A stretch of 64,000 nucleotides of DNA from Planctomycetota bacterium (lineage in GTDB: Bacteria > Planctomycetota > PLA2 > JAEUHO01). The translations under genes were made by a program, and so were the position numbers. Below the pieces are notes generated by a model. That model ran no database searches. It was not told the origin of the DNA and saw nothing but the letters and a program-made list of their open reading frames with translations. The number at the start of each line of letters is the position of its first letter. Within the stretch, counting starts at the first letter, position 1. The stretch lies in assembly GCA_030066775.1 (NCBI GenBank), contig JASJAY010000073.1, forward strand, positions 25,680-89,679, given 5' to 3'. Below, one piece after another: positions 46,135-55,585 of the stretch.

Positions 46135-47826
46135 ATGCAGGGGAGAGATGTCACCCTCGTGGTCGTGCCGCGCGAGCGCTTCAGCGTGGCGCGGCGTGCA
46201 CTCGAGAGCGTGCTGGCGAACACGCGCGTTCCGTACCGTCTGCTCTACGTCGACGCCGGCGGCCCCCCGGACCTGGCGACGTGGCTGGACGGCCAGGCCG
46301 AGACGCACGGTTTCGAGGTGTTGCGCAGCCCCACCTTCCTGCGGCCGAACCAGGCGCGCAACCGGGCGCTCCGCGAGGTCGAGACGACGTGGGTCGCGTT
46401 CCTCGACAACGATGTCGTCGTCCACCCGGGCTGGCTCGACGCCTTGCTCACGTGCGGCGCGGAGACCGGTGCGGCCATCGTCGGGCCCGCGACGTTGATG
46501 GGCAGCGAACGGGAAGCGGTCGTGCACATCCTCGGCGGCGACCTGGAGGTCGCGTCGACGAACGGCCATCGTCTGTTGACAGAGACGCATCGACACGCGC
46601 ACGAGCAGTTCGGCGCAGCGGCGCGGCATCGCGAGCGCTGCGCATGCGACCTCGCCGAGTTCCACGGCATGCTCGTGCGCCGCGACCTCTTCGATCGCAT
46701 CGGCCTGCTCGACGAGCGCTTCGTCCTGCACAAGGAGCACACCGATCTGTGTCTCGCGGCGAAGGCGGTCGGGGCGTCCATCTGGTACGAGCCGCGCGCG
46801 ATGATCACGTACCTGACCGAACCGGCGCTCACGCTCGACGACGTTCCGTTCTTCCGCTTTCGCTGGGACGTGACGCTCGAGCGGGACGAGCACGCCCATG
46901 CAGCAACCAAGTGGGAGGTCGATCCCTCGAGCTCGGCGCTCACGGGCGCGCACGCGTTCTCCGACGCGCATCGAGAGCTCGAGCTGCTTCCGCGGCCGGA
47001 CCTGGTTGCGTCGGACACGGACGTCCCGCGCAAGGCCCAGACCCCGGCACAGCTCCTCATGCAGCTCGAGGCCCGCGGCGCCTCCGTCGGTGAGCTTGCG
47101 CGGACGCGAGCCGCCTGTGATCTCGCCATCTCGATGTACGCGGGGCTGCATCGCGCGTGCGGTACGCCCATGCTGTGCCACGGCGTCGGCACCGCGAGCA
47201 TCCTGCTCAGCTTCGGGGCGCCCGTCCCGCTCGCGCTCGCCGGGCTCTTGCATGCGGCGTACAGCCACGGCCTCTTCGATGCGGGGCCGGCGGGTCCGTC
47301 GTACGCCCACCGGGACCGCGTGCGTCAGATCGCGGGACCGGCCGTCGAAGCGCTCGTGCACGCCTACGACCAGCACAAGCCGGCGGCGTGCGCGCCCCCC
47401 GACCCGACGGCCCCGCTCGAGGCCATGCCCTGCCGCGAGGCGGCCGTGCACGTGCTGCGCATCGCGAACGATCTCGACGAACGCATCGACGGCGCCGTCG
47501 GCTACACGGCGAAGACACCCGACGCGATCGCTGCCTGGCGGCCGTTCTTCCGGCGTCTCACCGCGCACCTCGGCGTGCCGCAGCTTGCGCTCGCGTTGGA
47601 CGCCGCGATCGAGCGGTCGGCGGCGTGTGCGGATGCCGTGCCCGCGTCGGTGCGCAGCGCGGCGGAGCAGACGTACCTGATCGAGGATCGGACGCGCGAA
47701 GCCCTGCACCCGAGCACGCGCCGCGCGCCGGCCCCGCCCCCGCGGCCGCGCACGCGCAAGACGCTGGCGTCGCGCGTTCGCGACGAGTGGCGGCGCCTGC
47801 GCCGTCGGCTGCGGCGAACGCGCTGA
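46135..47826 (+). CDS. GT2 glycosyltransferase fused to HD-like domain
   Basis: A 563-residue two-domain protein. Residues 1 to about 290 are a GT-A glycosyltransferase (VTLVVVPRERFSVARRALES, PNQARNRALREVETTWVAFL with DND as the DxD metal site, FHGMLVRRDLFDRIGLLDER). Residues about 310-500 resemble an HD-type/DUF6817-like domain (LCHGVGTASILLSFGAPVPL, LAGLLHAAYSHGLF, HAYDQHKP). The tail is Arg/Pro-rich and basic. HD proteins hydrolyse phosphates; pairing one with a sugar transferase is unusual. The upstream start is set by TAGGAT 8 nt before ATG 46135. Confidence 0.72.
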   Translation: MQGRDVTLVVVPRERFSVARRALESVLANTRVPYRLLYVDAGGPPDLATWLDGQAETHGFEVLRSPTFLRPNQARNRALREVETTWVAFLDNDVVVHPGWLDALLTCGAETGAAIVGPATLMGSEREAVVHILGGDLEVASTNGHRLLTETHRHAHEQFGAAARHRERCACDLAEFHGMLVRRDLFDRIGLLDERFVLHKEHTDLCLAAKAVGASIWYEPRAMITYLTEPALTLDDVPFFRFRWDVTLERDEHAHAATKWEVDPSSSALTGAHAFSDAHRELELLPRPDLVASDTDVPRKAQTPAQLLMQLEARGASVGELARTRAACDLAISMYAGLHRACGTPMLCHGVGTASILLSFGAPVPLALAGLLHAAYSHGLFDAGPAGPSYAHRDRVRQIAGPAVEALVHAYDQHKPAACAPPDPTAPLEAMPCREAAVHVLRIANDLDERIDGAVGYTAKTPDAIAAWRPFFRRLTAHLGVPQLALALDAAIERSAACADAVPASVRSAAEQTYLIEDRTREALHPSTRRAPAPPPRPRTRKTLASRVRDEWRRLRRRLRRTR

Positions 47827-47838
47827 GCGGCCGATGGC

Positions 47839-48969
47839 TTAGCGTGCGCTCGGAACCGCCGGCGGCGGCGCAGGCGCGACGCCGAGCCGATAGCGCAAGA
47901 ACGCCTCGAGCACCCGGATGTCCTGGTTGGGACCCACGTAGCGACGCGACGCCGACCAGTGGACGCGCGGCCCGGGATGCGCCCAGACGATCACACCGCG
48001 CCGATCGACGAGGAAGCTGACGCTCGTCGCGCTGCGGAAGCCCGCGCGCTGCATGATGCGCTTGAGCTTGCCCCAGCCGGGATCGGTGGCGACGTCGCCC
48101 GATCCCGAGAGCCGCCGGTGCGCGGCAAGAACGCCGGCATCGCTCAACCGACGCCCGCCCTTGTGGTGGTAGACGGAGACGAGGTGCAGACCGTGGCTCT
48201 GGTAGCGCCGATGCAGCTCGGAGAGCGCCGGGACGCTCGCCGCGCAGTGCTGACACGCCTTGGTCCACCAGCGCACGAGCGTGAGCTCGTGGTCGGCGAA
48301 CCGGAAGGGCGTCTTGCGCGGCGTGACCCAGCGCACCGGTTGCCACGCACCGAACGACTGGCCGTGGATGGACCGCGCCGGGATCTTCGGCGGCCGATTG
48401 GCGCCGACCCACTGCGACAAGGCGGCGGGCGCGGGCGGCGCGTTGCTGTAGCGCACGATGCCGGCCGCGTCGACGAGCGTGAGCCACGGCGTGCGGCGCA
48501 CGCCGTAGGCACGGGCGAGCGGACTGCCCAGGCCGTCGAGCCCCGTCGGATCGTTGGGCAGCCAGGCTGCCTTTCGGATCGTGCGCGCCGCGCTCCAATC
48601 CACGACGCGTCGATAGCCCGCCGGCGCCCAGCCTTCGACGCGCGCCGGGGGCGGCGCGGCATCGAGCACCATCAGGCGGAAGTGCACGGCGAACGGACGC
48701 CGGTTCGGGGCCAAGCCGAACACGGACGCCGCCTGCTCCAGCGCCTGGACGTCGGCGTCGCCGCCGCCGACCCACAGGATCGCCGTGGGCAGCCCGCGCA
48801 GATCCGCGATCGACGGGACGGGCTGCCCCACGTTGCTCACGCCGCGCATCCAGCGCGCCGGCTCGAGCGCGGGCGCCTTGCGGCCGACGAGGGGGCGCGC
48901 TTCCTCGGCCGAGGCCGGCACGATCAGAAAGGCGCAGAACAGCAAGGAGAGGGTGGCAGCGCGCAGCAT
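47839..48969 (-). CDS. Exported thioredoxin-fold protein
   Basis: A 376-residue secreted protein (signal LSLLFCAFLIVPASAEE). It seems to have two thioredoxin-like domains. The first (about 28-190; LRGLPTAILWVGGG, GVRRTPWLTLVDAAGIV) lacks a CxxC. The second (about 225-350; LTLVRWWTKACQHCAASVPA, SVSFLVDRRGVIVWAHPG) has an active-site-like C-Q-H-C. It is a likely TlpA-type periplasmic thiol-disulfide protein. No Shine-Dalgarno; a TAGAGT hexamer lies 27 nt upstream (48997-49002). Confidence 0.75.
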   Translation of the reverse strand: MLRAATLSLLFCAFLIVPASAEEARPLVGRKAPALEPARWMRGVSNVGQPVPSIADLRGLPTAILWVGGGDADVQALEQAASVFGLAPNRRPFAVHFRLMVLDAAPPPARVEGWAPAGYRRVVDWSAARTIRKAAWLPNDPTGLDGLGSPLARAYGVRRTPWLTLVDAAGIVRYSNAPPAPAALSQWVGANRPPKIPARSIHGQSFGAWQPVRWVTPRKTPFRFADHELTLVRWWTKACQHCAASVPALSELHRRYQSHGLHLVSVYHHKGGRRLSDAGVLAAHRRLSGSGDVATDPGWGKLKRIMQRAGFRSATSVSFLVDRRGVIVWAHPGPRVHWSASRRYVGPNQDIRVLEAFLRYRLGVAPAPPPAVPSAR

Positions 48970-49022
48970 GGGACATCGACCCAGCGGGTCGTCGCCACTC
49001 TACCGTCCCTTGCAGCGGCCGC

Positions 49023-49691
49023 TCACGCGTCGGCCTCGTCAGCGATCCGGTTGTGCTCGCGCAGATGGAAGTGCGTGTCACCAAGGGTCTTGGCGAGCAC
49101 GAGCAACAGAATGACCGGCTTGGGACTGCCCATCGCCATGGTGACGAACCCGCCGAAGAGGATGGTCACGTGCAGCACGATCACGCGGGCGTACGGCGCC
49201 TGCATCATGTCACTCGGCGACTTGACCCGGTACTCGCCCCGCCCCACGAAGTTGTAGATGAACGAGAACAGGTGGCTGGCGAACAGGGTGAGGAAGGGCA
49301 GCCACAGATGAGCGACGGCATCGACCGCGCCCGCGAAGGGCCCCTGCATGAAGTTGAAGTCGTCGCCGAACGGCCCACCCTCTTGGAACACCGAAAAGAC
49401 GAAGGCCCCGTGCACCACGGTGAAGATGCCGTAGTGCACGCAGAAGAACGGCGCCAAGAAGAACTTCGAGGCGTGCTCACCGGCGTCGCCGCCACGTGCC
49501 ATTAGGATCTTCACGACGTTGAGGAGGCCGATCGCGACGTTCTCGAGCCAGTAGATCGCGAGGATCGTGCCGACCTTCCAATCGAAGGCGAACACCCCGA
49601 CGATCGGGATCAGGTTCACCAGCACGAGGACGATCGCCGTCGGCGACTTCGGCGTGAGGCGATCGGAGCGGGGCTTGGCGTCGAGCCACAT
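49023..49691 (-). CDS. DUF6498-like multi-pass membrane protein
   Basis: A 222-residue membrane protein with about five hydrophobic segments (IVLVLVNLIPIVGVFAF, GTILAIYWLENVAIGLLNVV, FFLAPFFCVHYGIFTVVHGA, LWLPFLTLFASHLFSFIYN, VIVLHVTILFGGFVTMAM). Conserved-looking polar residues YWLEN and VHYG inside helices fit the DUF6498 family as I remember it. Ends LAKTLGDTHFHLREH, a histidine-rich tail. Unknown function. It is 65 bp from the hybrid kinase gene on the same strand. Confidence 0.7.
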   Translation of the reverse strand: MWLDAKPRSDRLTPKSPTAIVLVLVNLIPIVGVFAFDWKVGTILAIYWLENVAIGLLNVVKILMARGGDAGEHASKFFLAPFFCVHYGIFTVVHGAFVFSVFQEGGPFGDDFNFMQGPFAGAVDAVAHLWLPFLTLFASHLFSFIYNFVGRGEYRVKSPSDMMQAPYARVIVLHVTILFGGFVTMAMGSPKPVILLLVLAKTLGDTHFHLREHNRIADEADA

Positions 49692-49756
49692 GAGGCCCGA
49701 GGGTGGATGACCATCCGCCCAACTGCAACCCGCTTCCCGCGCGGATCGAGTCCGGG

Positions 49757-51253
49757 CTAAGCGGTGATGCGTTCCACGGCGGCGAGCAGGTCCGAGGGCG
49801 GGAACGGCTTCTGGATGTACGGCGCGCCGTCGGGAATGAGGCCACGCCGGTAGATGTCCCGCCGCGTGTAGCCGGACATGTAGAGGATCGGCAGGTCCGG
49901 GTTCGACTGGCGCAGCGAGCGCGCGAGGGCCGCACCGCTCTTGCGCGGCATGACGACGTCGGTCAGCACGAGCTCGAGCGAGCCCGCGTGGGTCTCGAGC
50001 ACCTGCTCCGCATCGCGGCCGTCGACCGCCTCGAGCACCTGGTACGAGCACATCTCGAGGATCTCGCGAACGAGGACCCGCACGTCGGGCTCGTCCTCGA
50101 CCAGCAAGATCACGCCGCGGCTCTCGACGGCGGCGGTCGGGACGGGGACGGCCTCGCGCCGCCCCAGGCCCCGGACACCTGGCAGGAAGAAGCCGATCGT
50201 CGTGCCCTCGCCCTGCGCGCTGTCGATCCAGATGCCGCCGCCGCTCTCCTCGATCAGCCCGTGCACCACGGAGAGACCGAGGCCGCCGCCCTCACGCGGC
50301 GCCTTGGTCGTGAAGAACGTCTCGAACGCGTGCTGCAGCACGTGTTCCGACATGCCGTTGCCGTCATCCGCGACCTCGAAGCGGACGTAGCGCCCCGCGG
50401 GGAGCTCGAAGGGATGCGCCTCGCAGCCCTCCTCCAGCTCCTCGACCGCAGCGCGGATCACGAGCCGACCGCCCTTCGGCATCGCATCACGCGCGTTGAG
50501 TGCGAGGTTGACGAAGATCTGCTCGAGCCGACCGGGCGCGATCCGGACGTTGCCCACGTTCGGGGCGACCTCCAGCTCCACCTCGATCGCGTCACCGAGC
50601 GCCGCCGAGAGAACGGGCGCGATGCCGCCGAGCGTGCCCTCGACGTCGAGGTCCTCCGCCTTGCCGGTGTCGCGACCGACCATGCCGAGGAACTGACGCG
50701 TCAACACCGAGTGGTGCTTCGCGCCCATGTGGATCAAGCGCACGTGCCGCGCGAGTTCTTCGTCGTCGTCGAGGCGACGCAGCAAGAGCTCGGAGCGGCC
50801 GAGGCTCACGGTGAGGAAGTTGTTGAAGTCGTGCGCGAGCCCTGCGGCAAGGGAGCCGATGGCTTCCCGCCTGTGCGTCCCGCGAAGCTGACGTTCCATC
50901 CGCCGCCCGAGTCGCAGGGCCTCGCGACGTGAGGTCATGTCGCGCAGCACGAGCAGCGCCGCGGGCTGCCCCTGCCACATCGTCTTGCGAGCCGAGAGCT
51001 CCACGGGAACCGCCTCGGCGTCGACGCCGTGCAGCGTGAGCTCCTCCGTTGCGTCGAGCGTGAACGGATAGACGAACGCGCCCCCCAAGAGCTCCTGGGG
51101 GGACCCGTCGAGGCGCTGGGCCGCGACGTCGTTCACGAAGGCGATCCGCCGGTCGGCGTCCAGGATGACCACGCCGTCGCTGCTCGTCTGGGCGAGGGCC
51201 AGGAAGGCGTCGGTCAGGTCCACGGCGCCACGGGGAGGTTCGATGGGTCCCAT
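49757..51253 (-). CDS. PAS-containing hybrid histidine kinase with C-terminal receiver
   Basis: A 498-residue soluble kinase. A PAS domain (about 15-130; SSDGVVILDADRRIAFVND) senses an unknown cue. The phospho-acceptor lies in GLAHDFNNFLTV, a DHp form common in PAS-family hybrid kinases, followed by HATPase boxes (NLALNARDAM, DDGNGM, GGGLGLSVVHG) and a receiver (LLVEDEP, LTDVVMPRKSG). No TM segment. No cognate regulator is adjacent, so it may act on a regulator elsewhere. Confidence 0.9.
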   Translation of the reverse strand: MGPIEPPRGAVDLTDAFLALAQTSSDGVVILDADRRIAFVNDVAAQRLDGSPQELLGGAFVYPFTLDATEELTLHGVDAEAVPVELSARKTMWQGQPAALLVLRDMTSRREALRLGRRMERQLRGTHRREAIGSLAAGLAHDFNNFLTVSLGRSELLLRRLDDDEELARHVRLIHMGAKHHSVLTRQFLGMVGRDTGKAEDLDVEGTLGGIAPVLSAALGDAIEVELEVAPNVGNVRIAPGRLEQIFVNLALNARDAMPKGGRLVIRAAVEELEEGCEAHPFELPAGRYVRFEVADDGNGMSEHVLQHAFETFFTTKAPREGGGLGLSVVHGLIEESGGGIWIDSAQGEGTTIGFFLPGVRGLGRREAVPVPTAAVESRGVILLVEDEPDVRVLVREILEMCSYQVLEAVDGRDAEQVLETHAGSLELVLTDVVMPRKSGAALARSLRQSNPDLPILYMSGYTRRDIYRRGLIPDGAPYIQKPFPPSDLLAAVERITA

Positions 51254-51433
51254 GTCTGGGGCGAAGGTAGATGTGCCCGCGGCAGGCGGAAGGACCGAGC
51301 GAGCGGCTATGAAGACCTCTTGACATGGTTTCGGGGGTGTTAGCGGGGGTGCGGATCTGCGCGGATCCAGGCGCGTACGGGCTTCTCCCGAACTTCCCTG
51401 GGGGCGCCCATCGCCCCATCCGACGATCCCCGG
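51254..51433. other. Divergent intergenic region, 180 bp
   Basis: It lies between the hybrid kinase and the small membrane-protein gene. GACGAT (51422-51427) 6 nt before the plus-strand ATG is one base off the TAnnnT pattern. A TTGACA at 51322-51327 has no matching -10 and is not called. Nothing else is recognisable. Confidence 0.35.
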
Positions 51434-52069
51434 ATGCAGCCGATGCTCGCCGCCTCTGTCCTCGTCGTGCTCTTCGCGGGCGCGTCCATGCTGGCGGACA
51501 CGCTGCGCCCCCGCTGGCGGCCCGTGCCCCTGTTGCTCCTCGGCGCGCTCATCTGCTTCGTGATGATCGAGCTGACGCGCTTCGACCACGGGCACGGTGA
51601 GGCGTACTGGCTGCTTTCGATGATCATCGCGCCGCTCGTGCTGATCTTCGGCGGCTCGGCGTGGGGCACACGGCGTTTCTACGGCTGGCCCGACCTGGGC
51701 CCGCATCCGTCGCGCGCAGCGTTCATCGCGCTCTGCATGCTCCTCGGCGTGCTCGTCGGGGGCAGCCTGCAGCGGGCGGACATCGAGCGCTCGCAGATCA
51801 CCGCGGGCGAAGTGCGCACGAAGCTGCTGGCCTGGCGGGACGCCAACGAGGGCGCCTATCCGGTGACGCTCGAGGAAGCCGTGTCTCCGGTGCCGCGCAC
51901 CTCGCTCGGCATGCTCGCCCCGCCGGCCTTCGAGTACGGGCTCGACTCGGAGGGCATGCCCCTGGTCGCGTTTCCGCTGCAGACCGACCGGTGGTTCGCG
52001 CTGCACGTAGAGAAGGGGACCTGGGCGGTGCGCGGGAAGCCTGTGCGTCCGTTCCCGGTCGGCGAATGA
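51434..52069 (+). CDS. Small membrane protein upstream of thiE
   Basis: A 211-residue protein with about four TM helices in the first 115 residues (MLAASVLVVLFAGASMLA, LLLLGALICFVMIELTRF, YWLLSMIIAPLVLIFGGSA, AFIALCMLLGVLVGGSL). A soluble C-terminal domain follows; KLLAWRDANEGAYPVTLEEA resembles the pilin-like C-terminal motif of planctomycete secreted proteins. Its stop overlaps the thiE start (ATGA). No known function. No Shine-Dalgarno. Confidence 0.7.
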   Translation: MQPMLAASVLVVLFAGASMLADTLRPRWRPVPLLLLGALICFVMIELTRFDHGHGEAYWLLSMIIAPLVLIFGGSAWGTRRFYGWPDLGPHPSRAAFIALCMLLGVLVGGSLQRADIERSQITAGEVRTKLLAWRDANEGAYPVTLEEAVSPVPRTSLGMLAPPAFEYGLDSEGMPLVAFPLQTDRWFALHVEKGTWAVRGKPVRPFPVGE

Positions 52070-52728
52070 CCCCCGCAGGAACCGCTCGACGCGAGGCACT
52101 GCGCCGCGCGCGCGTGTACCTGATCTGGACGCCCGAAGCAGCGCGCGGCGATCCCCTCGACGCCGCGGCCCGCGCGCTACGCGGCGGGCACATCGGGCTG
52201 GTGCAGCTGCGCATGAAGACAGCGGCGCAGGACGAGCGGGTCGAGACGGGCCGGCGCCTCTGCGCACTTGCCCGGGAAGCGGGCGCGCTCTTCGTGGTCA
52301 ACGACGACGTCGAGCTCGCGCGCAGTCTGGACGCCGACGGCGTGCACGTGGGGCAGGACGACGCCGCGCCCGAAGCGGCGCGGGCGGCGCTCGGGGCCGA
52401 TGCCCTGATCGGCCTCTCCACCCACGACGCAGACGAGATCCGACGGGCGCACGATGAGCCCGTCGACTACGTGGGCCTCGGCCCCTGCTACCCCACCACC
52501 TCGAAGGCACTGACCTACACGCCGGGGGGACCGGCGCTGCTCGAGGCCGCGCTGCCCGCGGCCGGTGACCTGCCCGTCTTCCCGATCGGCGGCATCCTGC
52601 AGGAGCACGTCCCCGCGCTTGCGGCGGCCGGGGCGCGGGCCGTTGCGGTCGGGGCGGCGATTCTGGCCGCGGACGATCCGGCGGCCGCCGCGGAAGCCCT
52701 CCACAGGGCCCTGGCGCCAGTACCGTAG
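52066..52728 (+). CDS. thiE: Thiamine phosphate synthase
   Basis: A 220-residue TIM-barrel enzyme joining HMP-diphosphate and the thiazole phosphate to give thiamine phosphate. Characteristic motifs: VQLRMK (substrate Arg/Lys), FVVNDDVELARSLDADGVHVGQDD, IGLSTHDADEI, YVGLGPCYPTTSKAL and FPIGGI. The ATG start is coupled to the upstream membrane-protein gene. No other thi genes are nearby, and no TPP riboswitch was seen. Confidence 0.92.
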   Translation: MTPAGTARREALRRARVYLIWTPEAARGDPLDAAARALRGGHIGLVQLRMKTAAQDERVETGRRLCALAREAGALFVVNDDVELARSLDADGVHVGQDDAAPEAARAALGADALIGLSTHDADEIRRAHDEPVDYVGLGPCYPTTSKALTYTPGGPALLEAALPAAGDLPVFPIGGILQEHVPALAAAGARAVAVGAAILAADDPAAAAEALHRALAPVP

Positions 52729-52733
52729 GGCGC

Positions 52734-55580
52734 GTGATGACGACCTGCTCCCCTCGCTTGCTCCGGATCGGCCTGCCCCTCCTGATGCTCGCGCTGCTCG
52801 GGATGCCCGCGGCCTCGGCGGAGGACGCGGAATCCCTGCTCACCAAGGCCCGCAACCACGAGTTCACGGCCGGCAACCACGCCGCGGCGCTGCGCACGTA
52901 CCGGACGCTGCTGGAGCAGAAGGATCTGCCCGACCCGATCCGGCTGCAGGCCCTCATGGGCGCGGCCCGTTGCCACAAGGCGCGCGCCGAGATGCGCGAG
53001 GCCGAACGCTACTGGCTCGAGGTCCAGAGCGACGACCGGTTCACCGAGAAGCAGAAGGCCAAGGCCGAGCAGGAGCTCGCGGCATTCCAGGCGCAGCGCG
53101 ACAACGAACGCCAGGCGATGGACGAGCGCGCCGAAGAGATCGAGCGCGCCCGCCGCGAGAGCGATCGGCAGGAGGCCACGCGTCTCCTCGACGAGGCAGA
53201 GAAGGCCCTCGACGCCGACCGCGTCTCGCGCGCGATCGCCTTCATCGAGCAGGCCAACGAGCTCGGCGGCAACATCCGCCGCATCAACGCGCTCTACCGG
53301 CGCGCGGTCGAGCAGCGTCAGCCGGAGAGCGGCGCCCTGATCCGCGACCTCACGCGGTTCGTCGAATCAGGGGACCTCGACGCACTGCACGAGCTGCTGC
53401 TGCAGGCCGAGGAGCTCTACAAGATCGGCGGCGCCGAGTATCGGCACGGCAACCATGCCAAGGCGCATGACGCTCTGCTCAAGGGCATCGACCTGATCGA
53501 CGAGAGCGGGTTCCTGCTGAGCGCCGACGTCGGCCGCGTCAACGAGCTCGCGACCCTGCGCGCGAAGCTGAAGTACCTGGCGGAGTTCAACCGCGACAAG
53601 GCGCAGCGGAAGGGCGTGACGCTCGAGCGCCCGATTCCCGAACCGCCGGCCGGCGGGCAGGGCCGCACGCTGAAGTCGCGGCTCTTCGTGCTGCTGGCCG
53701 AGGCGTTCGGCGGCAGCGAGGACAGCGAGCAGCCCCTCAAGCAGTACGTGTTCCTGTCCCCGGGCGCGGCGCGCAGCAACCGCTCGCTCGCCACCGACCA
53801 GCTGCGCGGTCGCCTCAGCGCGTCGCGGGCCCCCGGTGGGCTCACGCGCGCGCGCTGGGCGGAGCGCTTCGTGCGCACCCAGATCCCCGCCGCGTGGACC
53901 AAGGAGCGCATCCTCGTGCGCAGCGGCGACGTGCTCTACGTGAAGCACACGCCCTCCGTGCACCGGCAGATCGCCGCCATCCGCGACGCGTTCGAGCGCG
54001 AGATCCGGAACACCCAGGTCGACGTGCACGTGTTCACGACGACGGCGATCGGTCTGGTCAAGGCGTGTGAAGCCCTGCAGGCCCGCGCCCCCCACCAGAG
54101 CCTGGGCCACGACGTCGTGCTCCCCGGACGTCTGGTGAGCGAGTGCAAGGAGTACCTCCTCGGGCTCGAAGGCCGCCCAGTCACGCTGCTCGGCTCGGCG
54201 CGGCTCGATCTCTCGGGCACCTCCTCGGTCGAGCTGATGATCACCGACCTGACCGAGCGGCATCCCACCGTCGCCGCGGCGACCCGGCCGGAGCTCAGCG
54301 CCACCGCGGACGCGCACGCGCGCTTCGGCCTCTGGCTCGACCTGTACGCCGAAGCCATGCCGCTGCTCGCCTCGAAGGAAGACCAGCACGCCGTCTCGTG
54401 CGTCGCGCGCGTACGCGAGCCCGTGGGCTCGACCCTCGTGCCGAAGCAGAACGGCACCGAGCCGTTCACGCGCATCCCGCGCATGCTCGAACAGCGCGTC
54501 GAAGCGGACCATGTGGTCCCGACCGTCGGGACGCTGATGCTGGCGGGCCTCCGCAACCCCTTCCCGGGGACCGAGGAGGTGGGCGACCAGCTCCTGATCC
54601 TCATCGGCGCCCGCGGCGTGAAGGAGCCCGACCCGCCGCGCACGGCGCCGAGCGCGATCGTGCCCGCCGACATCCGGCGCGTGGTGCTGCCCCTCGGGCC
54701 CCTGGCCACGGAGGTGCTGGACTACGTCGCGCCCGAAGCGTGGCCCCGGCGCCACGCGGCCTCCGCCCCCGTCTCGCTCGAGATCGCCCGCCAGGCGCGT
54801 GCCCGCCACCTGCAGGACCTGATCGCCCGCGGCGCCCAGCTCATCGGCCCCGACGAGCCGTGGGAGAACGCGCCCATCGACGTCAGCGGTGACGACGTCG
54901 TCGGGAGCGTGGATCCGGAGGAGCTCGCCAAGCTCACGGCCTTCCTGCGCACGCTGCGCGAGCACGAGGACGTGGTCTACGAGATCGACGTCCGCTCCGT
55001 GGTCGTGACGCGCGAGCGCTTCGCGGAGTGGATCCAGCGCGCCGGCGTCCGCGCCGACGAGCAGAACGAGAACCAGTTCGTGCTCGATGCGAACGCCACG
55101 CAGGTGATCGATCCGCTCATGCGGGCCGCCGCCGGCGAAGCCTCGCTGTTCGCGCTCGACCGCACGATCAACGCGCGCGCCACGCAGCGCGTCGGGGCAC
55201 GCAAGCTGACGGTCGAGACGATCGTCCGCGACCAGCAGATCCGGACCGGCAACGGCGGCGAGGGAACGTACACCGCCGTGCCCGGCGTCGCGGAGCAGGG
55301 GCTGATCGTCGAGGTCCGTCCGCGGCTCGAGCGCACGCCCGGCTACCGCGCGATCTCCGTGCGCGCGCGCGCCGCGCGCCTGCAGGACATCGAGCGCGTG
55401 CCCTTCCCCCATCCGCAGGCGGAGGGCGCCACGATCGACATGCCGCGCTGGTATCCGCTCGTCGAGGCCTCCGGCGCCCCGACCCTCAGCGACGACCAGT
55501 CGGTGCTGCTGCGCCTGCCCATGCCGGGCGCGCCCACGCGCCTGATCGTCGTGAAGATCGCAGCCCGGAAGGTGCGCTGA
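52734..55580 (+). CDS. Large secreted secretin-like/TPR-containing protein
   Basis: A 948-residue exported protein (signal LGMPAASAED). The N-terminal third is helical with tetratricopeptide-like units (LLTKARNHEFTAGNHAAALR) and an Arg/Glu-rich coiled coil. The middle has secretin-like N-domain strings (LYVKHTPSVHRQIAAIRDAF, QVDVHVFTTTAIGLVK) and beta strands ending VVPTVGTLMLAGLRNPFPGTEEV and QLLILIGARG, resembling the secretin gate region. The C-terminal third repeats similar patterns. The GTG at 52734 directly precedes an ATG, either of which may be the start. Function inferred only loosely: an outer-membrane or periplasmic ring-like component. Confidence 0.6.
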   Translation: MMTTCSPRLLRIGLPLLMLALLGMPAASAEDAESLLTKARNHEFTAGNHAAALRTYRTLLEQKDLPDPIRLQALMGAARCHKARAEMREAERYWLEVQSDDRFTEKQKAKAEQELAAFQAQRDNERQAMDERAEEIERARRESDRQEATRLLDEAEKALDADRVSRAIAFIEQANELGGNIRRINALYRRAVEQRQPESGALIRDLTRFVESGDLDALHELLLQAEELYKIGGAEYRHGNHAKAHDALLKGIDLIDESGFLLSADVGRVNELATLRAKLKYLAEFNRDKAQRKGVTLERPIPEPPAGGQGRTLKSRLFVLLAEAFGGSEDSEQPLKQYVFLSPGAARSNRSLATDQLRGRLSASRAPGGLTRARWAERFVRTQIPAAWTKERILVRSGDVLYVKHTPSVHRQIAAIRDAFEREIRNTQVDVHVFTTTAIGLVKACEALQARAPHQSLGHDVVLPGRLVSECKEYLLGLEGRPVTLLGSARLDLSGTSSVELMITDLTERHPTVAAATRPELSATADAHARFGLWLDLYAEAMPLLASKEDQHAVSCVARVREPVGSTLVPKQNGTEPFTRIPRMLEQRVEADHVVPTVGTLMLAGLRNPFPGTEEVGDQLLILIGARGVKEPDPPRTAPSAIVPADIRRVVLPLGPLATEVLDYVAPEAWPRRHAASAPVSLEIARQARARHLQDLIARGAQLIGPDEPWENAPIDVSGDDVVGSVDPEELAKLTAFLRTLREHEDVVYEIDVRSVVVTRERFAEWIQRAGVRADEQNENQFVLDANATQVIDPLMRAAAGEASLFALDRTINARATQRVGARKLTVETIVRDQQIRTGNGGEGTYTAVPGVAEQGLIVEVRPRLERTPGYRAISVRARAARLQDIERVPFPHPQAEGATIDMPRWYPLVEASGAPTLSDDQSVLLRLPMPGAPTRLIVVKIAARKVR

Positions 55581-55585
55581 CCGGC

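Noticed and set aside
51322..51327. TTGACA as a -35 box
   Set aside because: No TAnnnT or other -10 element lies 15-19 bp downstream.
53367..55412. 681-residue open frame on the minus strand
   Set aside because: It lies antisense to a coherent secreted protein and has the His/Arg/Ala/Gly-rich make-up of a GC-rich shadow frame.
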